DNA of 64,000 bases, from NCBI GenBank assembly GCA_944320855.1, contig CALUJF010000009.1, forward strand, positions 1 through 64,000, given 5' to 3'. Below the pieces are notes generated by a model. The model worked only from the letters and a program-made list of their open reading frames with translations, made no database searches and was not told where the DNA came from. The DNA is from an uncultured Phocaeicola sp. (GTDB taxonomy: Bacteria > Bacteroidota > Bacteroidia > Bacteroidales > Bacteroidaceae). This document shows positions 19,310 through 28,013 of the stretch, piece by piece; within the stretch, counting starts at the first letter, position 1, and every line of letters begins with the position of its first letter. The translations under genes and the position numbers were made by a program.

Positions 19310-20527
19310 TTACGGAATCAGCAGCGACGAATCGCCATAACTCAGAAAACGGAAATCGTGCGACAGTGCATAGTCGTAAATCTTTCTCCAGTCGCCTTTC
19401 ACGAATGCCGAAACCAGTAGCAGCAGAGTGCTTTGAGGCTGATGGAAGTTGGTTACTATGCGTTTCACAATCTTGTATTCATATCCCGGAGCGATGATTA
19501 TCTGAGTGCTTGTATGCAGAGCGTCCAGATGATTTCTGTCCATATAGTCGAGGATATTCTGCAGAGCCTGAATCGGAGTGAGGTTTGTCTCGTTTTCGTA
19601 TGGCATCCATTGTTTCACGTGCAGTTCCTCCTGCGATGCTTCAGGTCTTGACTCTAAGATTACTCCTATATAGTACAGACTTTCTATCGTTCTTACAGAT
19701 GTAGTTCCCACTGCAGTGGTCTCGCCTCCATGTTTCAGAAGTTTCTCAATGGTCTGTCTGTTTACGGAGATATATTCCGTGTGCATGTCGTGTCCTGCTA
19801 TTTCCTCACTCTTTACAGGGCGGAAAGTACCGGCTCCCACATGCAGAGTCACTTCTTCCAGGTCAACACCTTTGTTTTTAAGTGTGTCTAGCACTCTCTC
19901 TGTGAAATGCAGTCCGGCTGTAGGTGCAGCCACAGAACCTTTTATCTTAGAATACACAGTCTGGTAAGTCTCCTTGTCGCTTTCCTGTGTCTCGCGGTTC
20001 AGATATGGAGGGATAGGAAGTTCGCCGAACACTTCAAGGATATCAGCAAAAGTCACTTCGCTGTTGTCCCAGCTGAAGTCTATCCAGTGGCTTGTACCGT
20101 GACATTCGCCGCGTGTGGCAGTCAGTGTAAGCGGTTTGCCTTTCACAGTCATTTCCCTGTGCAGCGGACCTTCCTTCCATTTCTTCAGATTACCCACCAT
20201 GCAGAGCCATGCCGAGTGTTCTGTCTGCTGGAAGTTCAGTACGTAATCGTTAGGCTTTATAGGTTCAAGACAGAAAATTTCTATCAGCGCACCAGTTTCT
20301 TTTCTGAAATGCAGTCTTGCCTGAATAACCTTTGTATTGTTGAAAATCATCAGTGAGCCTGGTTCGATATATTCCGGCAGTGAAGTGAAGACTCTTTCTT
20401 CTATTTCGCCGTGATTGTAAACCAGTAGTTTGGAACTGTCGCGCTCTTTCAGCGGGAATTTTGCTATTCTTTCGTCCGGAAGTGGATAGTTATAGTCGCT
20501 TATCTTTATGTGTTTCGTTTCTTCCAT
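19310..20527 (-). CDS. queA: tRNA preQ1(34) S-adenosylmethionine ribosyltransferase-isomerase QueA
   Basis: This 405-residue enzyme transfers and rearranges the ribosyl part of S-adenosylmethionine onto preQ1-modified tRNA, making epoxyqueuosine in the wobble position. Family segments are FPLKERDSSKLLVY, FNNTKVIQARL, AAPTAGLHFTERVLD, TLHVGAGTFRPV and NFHQPQSTLLLLVSAF. It is longer than the roughly 350-residue E. coli form because of inserts that I recall as common in Bacteroidales members. It is divergent from the Smr-domain gene, with back-to-back promoters between them. Confidence 0.95.
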   Translation of the reverse strand: MEETKHIKISDYNYPLPDERIAKFPLKERDSSKLLVYNHGEIEERVFTSLPEYIEPGSLMIFNNTKVIQARLHFRKETGALIEIFCLEPIKPNDYVLNFQQTEHSAWLCMVGNLKKWKEGPLHREMTVKGKPLTLTATRGECHGTSHWIDFSWDNSEVTFADILEVFGELPIPPYLNRETQESDKETYQTVYSKIKGSVAAPTAGLHFTERVLDTLKNKGVDLEEVTLHVGAGTFRPVKSEEIAGHDMHTEYISVNRQTIEKLLKHGGETTAVGTTSVRTIESLYYIGVILESRPEASQEELHVKQWMPYENETNLTPIQALQNILDYMDRNHLDALHTSTQIIIAPGYEYKIVKRIVTNFHQPQSTLLLLVSAFVKGDWRKIYDYALSHDFRFLSYGDSSLLIP

Positions 20528-20553
20528 CTGTGTAGTTTGTTCAATATTTTCTG

Positions 20554-20561
20554 CAAAAGTA
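20554..20561 (-). promoter_or_regulatory. -7 element of queA
   Basis: On the minus strand TACTTTTG matches TAnnTTTG, 27 bases before the queA start codon. Its partner in the opposite direction lies at 20593-20600, so the two promoters are divergent and closely spaced. Confidence 0.6.
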
Positions 20562-20592
20562 TAAAAAACTTTCGTATCTGCTTAAAAGTAAC

Positions 20593-20600
20593 TACTTTTG
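20593..20600 (+). promoter_or_regulatory. -7 element of the Smr-domain gene
   Basis: TACTTTTG matches TAnnTTTG, 24 bases before the ATG at 20625. It is a near mirror image of the queA element. Confidence 0.6.
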
Positions 20601-20624
20601 CTTGAACTATAATACTGAAAGAAT

Positions 20625-21686
20625 ATGAAAATAGGAGATAAAGTACGTTTCCTCAGCGAAGTGGGAGGCGGTATAGTAAGAGGTTTTCAAGGCAAGGACA
20701 CAGCCTTGGTGGAGAGTGAGGACGGTTTCGAAATTCCTATGCTGATAAAGGAATGCGTGGTTATTCAGACCGATGATTATAATATCCCGTTGAAAACAAC
20801 TTCAAAACCTCAGCAGGCACCTGTAGAGGACGAAGAAGAGGAAGAAGATGACAGACCGATAACATATCGTGCGCCTGAAATCAGAGGAAACGATGTACTA
20901 AATGTATATCTGGCTTTTGTTCCACACGATATAAAGGCTATCACTACAACAGGTTTCGATGCGTATCTGGTGAACGACAGTAACTATTTCATCGACTATT
21001 TATACCTTTCTGCAGAAGGAAAGAGCTGGACTCTGAGAAGCCGTGGCACTGTCAAACCTAATATGAAGCAGGCACTTGAGGAATTCGAGAAGAAAGATCT
21101 TAACGAGATGGAACACGTGGCAGTACAGATTATCGCATATAAGGACGACCGTACCTTCCTGCTCAAGAATGCGGTATCTACAGAAATAAGAATCGATACA
21201 GTGAAGTTCTACAAACTTCATACATTCCAGGAAAACGAGTTCTTCAACGAACCGGCATTGATTTATGATGTAGTCAAAGATGATGAAGAAGCAAAACAGG
21301 TGTATGTGAATGCTGATGATATAAAGAACGCCATATTTTCAAAGGGAGATGGAAACAATATTCCGAAGAAAGTATTGCGCAAGGAAGAGAAGAAAATCAA
21401 GAATGGAATTATCGAAATAGACCTTCATATAGATGCCCTTCTTGATGATACTACAGGTATGGGAAATGCGGAAATGCTGAACTATCAGCTTGATGTGTTC
21501 CGCAAGACAATGGAGGAATACAAGAGAAATACCGGACAGAAGATAGTGTTCATACATGGCAAGGGCGACGGTGTTCTGCGCAAGGCATTGCTTGACGAAC
21601 TCAAACGTAAGTACAGGACATGTCTCAGTCAGGATGCTTCGTTCCGCGAATATGGCTATGGGGCTACGATGGTGATAATTAAATAA
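20625..21686 (+). CDS. DUF2027 / Smr-domain protein
   Basis: This 353-residue cytoplasmic protein begins with a small beta-barrel ([18 protein letters not shown], about 1-50), then an acidic linker (EDEEEEEDD), a central beta-rich DUF2027 region (about 80-220) and a C-terminal Smr domain (about 265-353) with EIDLHIDAL and [14 protein letters not shown]. The Smr domain occurs in MutS2 and in endonucleases that act on branched DNA or stalled-ribosome mRNA. The role of this architecture in Bacteroidota is not settled as far as I know. It has its own promoter and precedes a thioesterase. Confidence 0.85.
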   Translation: MKIGDKVRFLSEVGGGIVRGFQGKDTALVESEDGFEIPMLIKECVVIQTDDYNIPLKTTSKPQQAPVEDEEEEEDDRPITYRAPEIRGNDVLNVYLAFVPHDIKAITTTGFDAYLVNDSNYFIDYLYLSAEGKSWTLRSRGTVKPNMKQALEEFEKKDLNEMEHVAVQIIAYKDDRTFLLKNAVSTEIRIDTVKFYKLHTFQENEFFNEPALIYDVVKDDEEAKQVYVNADDIKNAIFSKGDGNNIPKKVLRKEEKKIKNGIIEIDLHIDALLDDTTGMGNAEMLNYQLDVFRKTMEEYKRNTGQKIVFIHGKGDGVLRKALLDELKRKYRTCLSQDASFREYGYGATMVIIK

Positions 21687-21697
21687 ATCTCAAATTT

Positions 21698-22108
21698 ATG
21701 AAAACTCTAAAAGATATGCTTTCACACGACCGCTTTGCAGCTGAGGCGGGAGTGGAACTGTTGGAGGTGCGCGAAGGTTATGCCAAGGCACGTATGCTCG
21801 TTACGGACAAACACCTGAACGGGGGAGGAGTGTGTCAGGGAGGAGCCTTGTTCACACTTGCCGACCTTGCTTTTGCTGCAGTGGCAAACAGCCGCAATCT
21901 GCTTACCCTTTCGCTTAATGCCAATATCACTTTTCTGCGTGCAGTAAGCAGCGGATATGTATATGCTGAGGCTGTGGAAACATTCAATCATGCCAAGATA
22001 CCTTTCATCGAGGTTCGTATCACTGATGAGGAAGGTTGTCAGGTTGCTGTATTCACAAGTTCCGGCTACAGGAAAAAGACTGAACTAAATCTGGAAAGTT
22101 TGATGTAA
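21698..22108 (+). CDS. PaaI-type hotdog thioesterase
   Basis: This 136-residue protein has the hotdog-fold pattern HLNGGGVCQGGALFTLADLA, where the conserved Asp and Gly-rich turn form the active site of PaaI-type acyl-CoA thioesterases. Likely substrates are aromatic or short acyl-CoA esters, but sequence does not decide. Its stop overlaps the next start by one base (TAATG), so it is translationally coupled to the MATE exporter. Confidence 0.88.
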   Translation: MKTLKDMLSHDRFAAEAGVELLEVREGYAKARMLVTDKHLNGGGVCQGGALFTLADLAFAAVANSRNLLTLSLNANITFLRAVSSGYVYAEAVETFNHAKIPFIEVRITDEEGCQVAVFTSSGYRKKTELNLESLM

Positions 22109-23463
22109 TGAACAATCGTTATGAAGAAAGGCTGGGTACGGACAGAATGCTGCCTTTGGTGTTCCGTATGGCGCTGCCTGCCGTGGCTGCCCAGTTTGTC
22201 AATCTGCTTTATAATATAGTTGACAGAATTTATATAGGACACATCCCCGGTATAGGAACAGAGGCTCTTGCCGGGGTAGGTGTCACTACCTCGATAGTAA
22301 TACTCATATCATCGTTTTCGTCGATAGTCGGTGCCGGCGGTGCTCCGCTTGCAGCCATGGCTTTAGGGCAGGGGGACCGCGAGAGAGCCGGACGCATATT
22401 GGGAAACGGTTTTGTGATGCTTATTCTTTTCACTGTCATCACCTCGCTGATAGCATACATCTTCATGGAGCCTATTCTTCTGCTTACCGGAGCATCCGAA
22501 AGAACGCTGCCGTTTGCCGTAGACTATCTATCTGTCTATCTGCTTGGTACGCTATTCGTTGAGATATCAACGGGGCTTAACACATTCATAAACTCTCAGG
22601 GAAGACCTGCCATAGCCATGTGGTCGGTAGTGATAGGGGCATTGCTGAATATCATTCTCGACCCGATTTTCATTTTCACTTTCGATATGGGAGTAAAGGG
22701 AGCCGCTATAGCTACTGTCCTTTCGCAGGCCGTCAGTGCCATCTGGGTACTGCGTTTCCTTACTTCCCGTTCGGCATCCCTTCCGCTCGAACGGAGGTAT
22801 ATGAGGCCTAAGAAGAAGATAGTACTGTCTGTGGTTGCTCTTGGAGTGTCACCTTTTATTATGGCAAGCACGGAAAGCCTTGTAGGTTTCGTACTTAACG
22901 GAAGTCTGAAACATTTTGGTGATATCTATGTCAGTGCCCTTGCCATCATGCAGAGTGCCATGCAGTTTGCCAGTGTGCCGCTCGTCGGTTTTGCCCAGGG
23001 ATTTATCCCGGTGGTGAGCTATAACTACGGTCATGCCAACAAGGATCGTGTGAAGCAATGTTTCCGGATAGTTGTGATATTCATGTTCGGCTTCAACTTC
23101 CTGCTGATACTCTTTATGATACTCTGTCCTCACCTGGTAGCATCGGTATTTACCGATGATGAGGCTCTGATAGAAACAGTGTCGCACGTCATGTCTCTGT
23201 TCCTTGCCGGAATGTCCATTTTCGGACTGCAGCGTGCATGTCAGAACATGTTTGTAGCCTTGGGGCAGGCAAAGATTTCCATTTTCATAGCTTTGTTGAG
23301 AAAGGTTATCCTCCTCGTTCCTTTGGCACTGATACTGCCTCATTTCTGGGGAGTGGAAGGTATATTCGCTGCCGAAGCCATCTCGGATGCCACAGCTGCT
23401 GTGTGCTGTACAGCTTTATTTGCATGGCAGTTTCCAAAGATATTATCTCGGATAAAAGGATAA
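22108..23463 (+). CDS. MATE family efflux transporter
   Basis: This 451-residue inner-membrane protein has about twelve membrane segments in two MatE halves. It shows PAVAAQFVNLLYNIVDRIYI at the start of the first half and QFASVPLVGFAQGFIPVVSYNYG in the second. MATE proteins export drugs, dyes or metabolites using Na+ or H+ gradients. The gene overlaps the thioesterase stop by one base. An 11-bp periodic hairpin follows its stop codon. Confidence 0.93.
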   Translation: MNNRYEERLGTDRMLPLVFRMALPAVAAQFVNLLYNIVDRIYIGHIPGIGTEALAGVGVTTSIVILISSFSSIVGAGGAPLAAMALGQGDRERAGRILGNGFVMLILFTVITSLIAYIFMEPILLLTGASERTLPFAVDYLSVYLLGTLFVEISTGLNTFINSQGRPAIAMWSVVIGALLNIILDPIFIFTFDMGVKGAAIATVLSQAVSAIWVLRFLTSRSASLPLERRYMRPKKKIVLSVVALGVSPFIMASTESLVGFVLNGSLKHFGDIYVSALAIMQSAMQFASVPLVGFAQGFIPVVSYNYGHANKDRVKQCFRIVVIFMFGFNFLLILFMILCPHLVASVFTDDEALIETVSHVMSLFLAGMSIFGLQRACQNMFVALGQAKISIFIALLRKVILLVPLALILPHFWGVEGIFAAEAISDATAAVCCTALFAWQFPKILSRIKG

Positions 23464-23485
23464 TTGTAGAAATTCTTAGACATAC

Positions 23486-23535
23486 AAACCGTAACACGTT
23501 CGTGTTCCACCCGTTACACGTACGTGTTACGGTTT
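23486..23535. repeat. 11-bp periodic array after the MATE gene
   Basis: CGT begins units at 23490, 23501, 23512 and 23523, exactly 11 bases apart. The outer parts form a perfect 14-bp stem (23486-23499 with 23522-23535). It starts 23 bases after the MATE stop codon. Confidence 0.75.
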
Positions 23536-23677
23536 TCGGGACGGGGAGTTTTAGAATTTATGGGCGTTCGTTTCATTAAAAATGAATAGGAATGTTTGTG
23601 TATGTTACAAAAAGTGTCATTACATTTTTTGTAATAAAAGATAGTTGATAAAAATGCTTGGCATATGAAATGATGTG

Positions 23678-23732
23678 GCATATCATAGACTTACTTTTGT
23701 GAAGAATAAGGTGGTCTGTGATATGCTTTTTT
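23678..23732. promoter_or_regulatory. Dyad GCATATCA...TGATATGC upstream of the glycosylase-like genes
   Basis: 23678-23690 and 23714-23726 are inverted repeats (12 of 13 match) around a 23-base centre that holds TACTTTTG (23692-23699), a -7-like box. A T-run follows the right arm, so it could also terminate transcription. A similar dyad lies before rtcB. The remainder of 23536-23886 is AT-rich non-coding. Confidence 0.5.
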
Positions 23733-23743
23733 ATGTTTATTGT

Positions 23744-23773
23744 TTTGTTCATTAATTTTTTTTGCTACATTTG
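23744..23773 (+). promoter_or_regulatory. Promoter of the glycosylase-like gene pair
   Basis: TTTG (23744-23747) and TACATTTG (23766-23773) are spaced by 18 bases. The leader to the ATG at 23887 is about 107 bases, AT-rich and without a recognised element. Confidence 0.6.
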
Positions 23774-23886
23774 GAAGTGTAACTTTAAAATTATTTTAAC
23801 AAACTGAGTGTAAAATCGTAATAAACATATTGCATTATTTATTGCCTTATCAGATTTTATTTGTTTAAAATATAAATTTATAAATT

Positions 23887-24627
23887 ATGGAATACAGAAA
23901 AGAATTTATTGCGTTAGTTAATAGCCTAAAAAATGAAGATGATAAGAACCTCCGTTTTGTAGGTCTTGGAAATCCAAACTCTAAAATTCTTATTATCAGT
24001 AAAGAATGTTCTTTCGATTTGGAAAAAGAACAGGACAGATTTTTTTACAAATTAGAAAATCAGGATAATCTGCAACAATGGATTTATAATATCGAAAATC
24101 CAATAGACCAGGATACTCTGCCATGCTGGGAGAATAATCCTGATTTATACAATCCTCTATTCCCATTTAAGGGGCAGCTCAATAAAATAAATCGCAATAA
24201 TAATGGTGGAACCAGTCAGACATGGCTCCAATACCAGAAGCTTGTTGATAAAATATTAAAAAAAGAAAAGCCGGTAAATATTGATTTTCATAAATATGTG
24301 TTTATTACTGAATTCAGTGATAATCCTATGCCGTATAGTAAGAAATCAGAAGCAACAGAGGAATCAATAAGTATCAGATGCAAGAAACTGTTATCGCATG
24401 AATTCTTCAGAACTTTCCCTATTGTAATTGTACCTTGCGGTCATTATATAAGAGATTACAATATTAATCTTGAAGAAACATTTAATCAGAGTTTTCAGAG
24501 AACAGAAGATGATGGAGAATGGATAAATGTACATGTTAATGGGGATAGAATATTGTTGCATACCAGACATCTGTCGATGTGTCCGGATAGGCTTTTAGAC
24601 CAGATTGTTAGCCATATAAAGCTATAA
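23887..24627 (+). CDS. Uncharacterised protein resembling the uracil-DNA glycosylase superfamily
   Basis: This 246-residue protein has no name I can assign with certainty. Its layout recalls the UDG fold: an N-terminal strand with a polar loop (GLGNPNSKILIISKEC, about 27-42), an aromatic-rich central part with GTSQTWLQYQKLVD, a strand FITEFSDNP, a hydrophobic strand PIVIVPCGHYI and a late HTRHLSM segment in the place of the catalytic histidine loop. Members of this superfamily remove damaged bases, though many relatives have unknown roles. It is followed after 41 bases by a second protein of similar layout. Codon use is AT-rich compared with the flanking housekeeping genes. Confidence 0.5.
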   Translation: MEYRKEFIALVNSLKNEDDKNLRFVGLGNPNSKILIISKECSFDLEKEQDRFFYKLENQDNLQQWIYNIENPIDQDTLPCWENNPDLYNPLFPFKGQLNKINRNNNGGTSQTWLQYQKLVDKILKKEKPVNIDFHKYVFITEFSDNPMPYSKKSEATEESISIRCKKLLSHEFFRTFPIVIVPCGHYIRDYNINLEETFNQSFQRTEDDGEWINVHVNGDRILLHTRHLSMCPDRLLDQIVSHIKL

Positions 24628-24668
24628 AGGGATGTAAAATATAGAATATTAAAATATTATCAGAAACT

Positions 24669-25481
24669 ATGAGTATTAACGAGAAACTTGATAATCTTTT
24701 TGAAGAATGGATAAAAGATTATCCCGAACATGAAAAACAAAAATTCTGTAGAGATGGTTTGGTATATAAACGTCTTGAAGAAAACAGTGATTATGACATT
24801 GAACAAGAATGGAATAGTGCTCCACGCAAAATCCTGTTTTTATTAAAAGACCAAAATGATCAAGGACAGACAGATAAGGAAAATCAGGTAGGTAGTGACC
24901 TCAGACATTGGCTTGATGGGGATAGTGAGATTTGTAAGAATAATTGTAAAATCAAGGGACGTTTTATTAAAAGAATAGCCCAGCTGTTGTATTTGTTATC
25001 TTATTGGACTCCTGATAATAATATCAATTTTGGAGAACATGTAGGTAGAAAGGACAAGGTAGTGAGAGATTGTTTTAACTCTGTTCCTTTTGCACTTGTT
25101 GAAAGCAAAAAACTTATAGGAACATCATCTATTTCAGAAGAGGAACTGAAAAAAGCTATTGAGAAAGATAGTGTAAAGTTAAAGAAAGAGTTAGATATCT
25201 TAAATCCTAATATAATTGTATGTTTCGGGACTCCTCAATATGAATATATCAAGGATTTCTATTTTAAAGATATTACTCCGGATATATCAATAAATCACCC
25301 ATATGAAAATGATCCTGAGGTAAATTGTATGTTGGATTACTATTCTGAGAAGAAAATTATAATAATTCATTCGTTTCATCCTTCTGTTAGAAAGGCAAAT
25401 TGGATTATATGTGAGAAAGTATTTAGTCCATTTAAGGAACTTATTAATAACTATGGAATAGAACTAAAAAGCAATAAATAA
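24669..25481 (+). CDS. Uncharacterised protein with UDG-like HPS motif
   Basis: This 270-residue protein shares the outline of its upstream neighbour. It has a strand-loop RKILFLLKDQND near 51-62, a strand LNPNIIVCFGTP near 178-189 and IHSFHPSVRKANW near 236-248, where HPS-x-x-K is reminiscent of the histidine loop of uracil-DNA glycosylases. Cysteines at CKNNC (about 95-99) could bind metal but are not spaced like a typical Fe-S glycosylase. Function is unknown. A hairpin terminator follows, so it ends the transcript. Confidence 0.45.
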   Translation: MSINEKLDNLFEEWIKDYPEHEKQKFCRDGLVYKRLEENSDYDIEQEWNSAPRKILFLLKDQNDQGQTDKENQVGSDLRHWLDGDSEICKNNCKIKGRFIKRIAQLLYLLSYWTPDNNINFGEHVGRKDKVVRDCFNSVPFALVESKKLIGTSSISEEELKKAIEKDSVKLKKELDILNPNIIVCFGTPQYEYIKDFYFKDITPDISINHPYENDPEVNCMLDYYSEKKIIIIHSFHPSVRKANWIICEKVFSPFKELINNYGIELKSNK

Positions 25482-25494
25482 AACACAATTAATT

Positions 25495-25540
25495 ATCAGC
25501 CCGTTATTCTTTCAATGTTGATGAATGACAGGCTGATTTC
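25495..25540 (+). terminator. Terminator of the glycosylase-like pair
   Basis: A 15-base arm (25495-25509) pairs with 25523-25537 with one G-U pair, then TTCTTTT follows. It separates this unit from rtcB. A second short palindrome with A/T runs lies at about 25550-25566. Confidence 0.7.
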
Positions 25541-25585
25541 TTTTATGAGAAAAAAGTTTTTTCATCCTGCTTGTGCTATGATTTG

Positions 25586-25619
25586 GCATATCATTGATGT
25601 TTCTTTGCAAATGATATAC
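25586..25619. promoter_or_regulatory. Dyad GCATATCA...TGATATAC upstream of rtcB
   Basis: The left half (25586-25593) is identical to that at 23678-23685 and is preceded in both cases by TGG. The right half (25612-25619) differs from the first site in one base. The centre holds CTTTG (25603-25607), a possible -7 box. This is a candidate operator, about 45 bases before the rtcB start. Confidence 0.45.
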
Positions 25620-25662
25620 AGAAAAGCTGATTTATAGTTATGAAATATAAAACATATCGTTT

Positions 25663-26928
25663 ATGAAGACAATAGACAATCATAATGTAAAAATTTTTAC
25701 AGACAATATAGAAGATGCAGCGATGGAACAAATAAAAAGACTTCTTTCTGTTGATGCCTTTAAAGACTGTAAGATAAGGATAATGCCTGATGTGCATGCC
25801 GGTGCGGGATGCGTGATAGGATTTACCGGGAATCTGGGAAATAAAGTTATCCCCAATATTGTGGGTGTGGATATAGGATGCGGTATCGCTGTACAGCCAT
25901 TTGTCTGTTTGAAGGATATTGATTACCATAGTTTTAATGAATATATCATTAAGAATATACCGTACGGCAGGGATTACAGGAATGGTGATTATAATCCACT
26001 GCCACAGGCATATATGGAGAAATATGCTGAGGCAAAACAGCTTGTCACGGAATTGCGTTGCTATCGCGAGTTGAAAGAAGTTCAGAGATTATATAAGTCT
26101 ATAGGTTCTTTAGGTGGAGGTAACCATTTCATAGAAATAGACAAGGATGAAAATGGAATATACTATCTTGTAGTACACACAGGGAGCAGAAACTTGGGTA
26201 AGCAGGTTGCCATGATTTATCAGAAACTTGCTGTAAAGTGTCGCTCGGGATGGGATGAGTTGGTAAGGGAAAAGAACAGGATTATAGAAGAATATAAATC
26301 GACAGGGAGGAAGTCTGAATTAAGGGACGTTGTAACCAAACTTCATAGCTCGTTCAGAATGAAAAAGTCTTCAATACCTGATGACTTGTGTTATCTCGAG
26401 GATGAATTCAGGGATGACTATCTGCACGATATGCGTATTTGTCAAAGATGGGCACAACTGAACAGGGAGGTGATAACAGGAATACTGTATGATTTCCTTG
26501 TATGCAATGGATATGCCAAAGCGATAGAAAAGCAAGGGTACTTTGAAAACATACATAATTATATTGGCGATGATAACATAATCCGTAAAGGAGCTATATC
26601 TGCACGTAGTGGTGAAAAATGTATTATACCGTTGAACATGAGGGATGGTTCGTTGATTTGTATCGGTAAAGGGAATGAGGATTGGAATTTCTCCGCACCT
26701 CACGGGGCAGGTAGAATAATGAGCCGAAAACAGGCTTTTAATGATATATCGCTGGACGATTTTGTCAGTTCTATGGCGGGTATTTACAGCGAAACTGTAT
26801 CTGAGGAAACGAAAGACGAATCTCCTATGGTATATAAGCCTAAAGATGAAATTATTACCAATATTGAGGATACTGTAGAAATTATAAATATCATAAAACC
26901 TGTTTTTAACTTTAAGGCAGCAGAATAG
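25663..26928 (+). CDS. rtcB: RtcB family RNA ligase
   Basis: This 421-residue protein joins RNA 2',3'-cyclic phosphate ends to 5'-hydroxyl ends using GTP and Mn2+. Family motifs are MPDVHAG (about 40-46), GVDIGCG (about 68-74, with metal-binding Asp and Cys), GGGNHF near 151, HTGSRNLG near 172, and PHGAGR with His347 as the expected guanylylated histidine. At 421 residues it is of the shorter RtcB type without an intein. The likely role is repair of tRNA or rRNA cut by nucleases. A WYL regulator gene follows after 45 bases. Confidence 0.93.
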   Translation: MKTIDNHNVKIFTDNIEDAAMEQIKRLLSVDAFKDCKIRIMPDVHAGAGCVIGFTGNLGNKVIPNIVGVDIGCGIAVQPFVCLKDIDYHSFNEYIIKNIPYGRDYRNGDYNPLPQAYMEKYAEAKQLVTELRCYRELKEVQRLYKSIGSLGGGNHFIEIDKDENGIYYLVVHTGSRNLGKQVAMIYQKLAVKCRSGWDELVREKNRIIEEYKSTGRKSELRDVVTKLHSSFRMKKSSIPDDLCYLEDEFRDDYLHDMRICQRWAQLNREVITGILYDFLVCNGYAKAIEKQGYFENIHNYIGDDNIIRKGAISARSGEKCIIPLNMRDGSLICIGKGNEDWNFSAPHGAGRIMSRKQAFNDISLDDFVSSMAGIYSETVSEETKDESPMVYKPKDEIITNIEDTVEIINIIKPVFNFKAAE

Positions 26929-26940
26929 AATTTAATTGCA

Positions 26941-26948
26941 TATATTTG
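26941..26948 (+). promoter_or_regulatory. -7 element before the WYL regulator
   Basis: TATATTTG matches TAnnTTTG, 26 bases before the ATG at 26974. No clear -33 box is seen, so the gene could also depend on read-through from rtcB. Confidence 0.45.
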
Positions 26949-26973
26949 TTCCAATCTTTCAAATCTCACAAAT

Positions 26974-27873
26974 ATGACCAAAGACCTATTCGACAAGTAT
27001 ATCTGGCTTGTGGACATAATCTACCGTTCGGGGAAAATCACTTTTGAGGAAATCAACGAACGGTGGTTGCGTTCCAAACTTAGTGACGGTATGGATATTC
27101 CTTTGAGGACTTTCCATAACTGGCGTGCGGCAATAGAACAGATTTTCGACATAAACATCAACTGTAATCGTAAGGGTGGATATTACTATTACATCGAGAA
27201 TGTAGAAGATATAGAAAAAGGAGGAATAAGGAGCTGGCTTCTGAATACGTTTGCGGTTAATAATCTGATAAACGAAAGTCATCATCTTAAACGGAGAATC
27301 CTTTTTGAGGATATTCCCTCCGGTCGTCAGTTCCTTACACCGATAATTGAGGCCATGAGGGATAATCTGGAGATAGAACTGCTCCATAAAAGCTATTGGT
27401 ATGACGAGGCTAAAATTTATACCTTGCAACCGTTTTGTGTGAAAGTGTTCAAACAAAGATGGTATGTTATAGGGTATTGCAGAGAAAGGGATGCTATGAG
27501 AACATTTTCTTTGGACAGGATAGTGGAGTTGCATATTACGGATACAAGATTTTCTGTTCCGGCAGATTTTGAAGGGGCTGAATATTTCAATGATTCATTT
27601 GGAATAATCACTGACAATAAACAGACTGAAACGATAAGGATAAAGGTCTTCGGAATGCATGTGATGTATGTCCGTGCGCTTCCTTTGCACCATTCGCAAA
27701 AGGAAATAGAAACGGCCTATGGATATTCTGTATTTGAGTATGAGATACGTCCTACCTTAGACCTCAAGCAGGAGATTATTTCAAGAGGTAATGATATGGA
27801 GGTTGTCTATCCTAAATCTTTCCGTAATGAGATAAAGGAAATGATAGGGGAAATGTGGAATAGGTATAAGTAA
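26974..27873 (+). CDS. WYL-domain transcriptional regulator
   Basis: This 299-residue protein has an N-terminal helix-turn-helix region (about 1-75, including RTFHNWRAAIEQIF), a central WYL domain (about 118-205, with LQPFCVKVFKQRWYVIGYC and TFSLDRIVEL) and a C-terminal WCX-like region ending near 295. WYL regulators often bind nucleic-acid ligands and control DNA- or RNA-damage and defence genes. Its position next to rtcB suggests that it regulates RNA repair. The paired dyads upstream of rtcB and of the glycosylase-like genes are candidate operators. Confidence 0.88.
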   Translation: MTKDLFDKYIWLVDIIYRSGKITFEEINERWLRSKLSDGMDIPLRTFHNWRAAIEQIFDININCNRKGGYYYYIENVEDIEKGGIRSWLLNTFAVNNLINESHHLKRRILFEDIPSGRQFLTPIIEAMRDNLEIELLHKSYWYDEAKIYTLQPFCVKVFKQRWYVIGYCRERDAMRTFSLDRIVELHITDTRFSVPADFEGAEYFNDSFGIITDNKQTETIRIKVFGMHVMYVRALPLHHSQKEIETAYGYSVFEYEIRPTLDLKQEIISRGNDMEVVYPKSFRNEIKEMIGEMWNRYK

Positions 27874-27887
27874 AATCTTATCAGCGT

Positions 27888-27906
27888 AATAGGGAATATT
27901 ACGCTG
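27888..27906 (+). terminator. Short hairpin after the WYL gene
   Basis: The arms CAGCGTAAT and ATTACGCTG can pair with a 7-base loop directly after the WYL stop codon. It abuts the 11-bp array, so both may act in termination. Confidence 0.5.
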
Positions 27907-28013
27907 AGTGAACACCCGGTGAACATCCGGTGAACGGTGTTTGAACGCTGTTTGAATAGCATTCTAACAGCATTCAAATACCGTTCATAACATGTTCATT
28001 AGCTGTTCACTGG
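27907..28013. repeat. 11-bp periodic array of about ten units, WYL/ATPase
   Basis: TGAAC or TGAAT starts at 27909, 27920, 27931, 27942 and 27953, and TTC at 27962, 27973, 27984, 27995 and 28006, all 11 bases apart. The second half is complementary to the first, so the array can fold in several registers. It extends into the last codons of the convergent ATPase gene (stop at 27999). Confidence 0.85.

Noticed and set aside
19611-19626. Possible parS site for ParB
   Set aside because: TGTTTCACGTG fits the left part of a parS, but the right half has four mismatches and the site lies in queA coding sequence; chance is more likely.
25582-25608. Sigma-54 promoter before rtcB
   Set aside because: TTGGCA and TTTGC are present, but the GG-GC spacing is about 20 bases rather than the required 10.
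27907-28013. CRISPR array
   Set aside because: Repeat units are 11 bp with no spacers of 30-40 bp, no cas genes lie nearby, and the second half is inverted.
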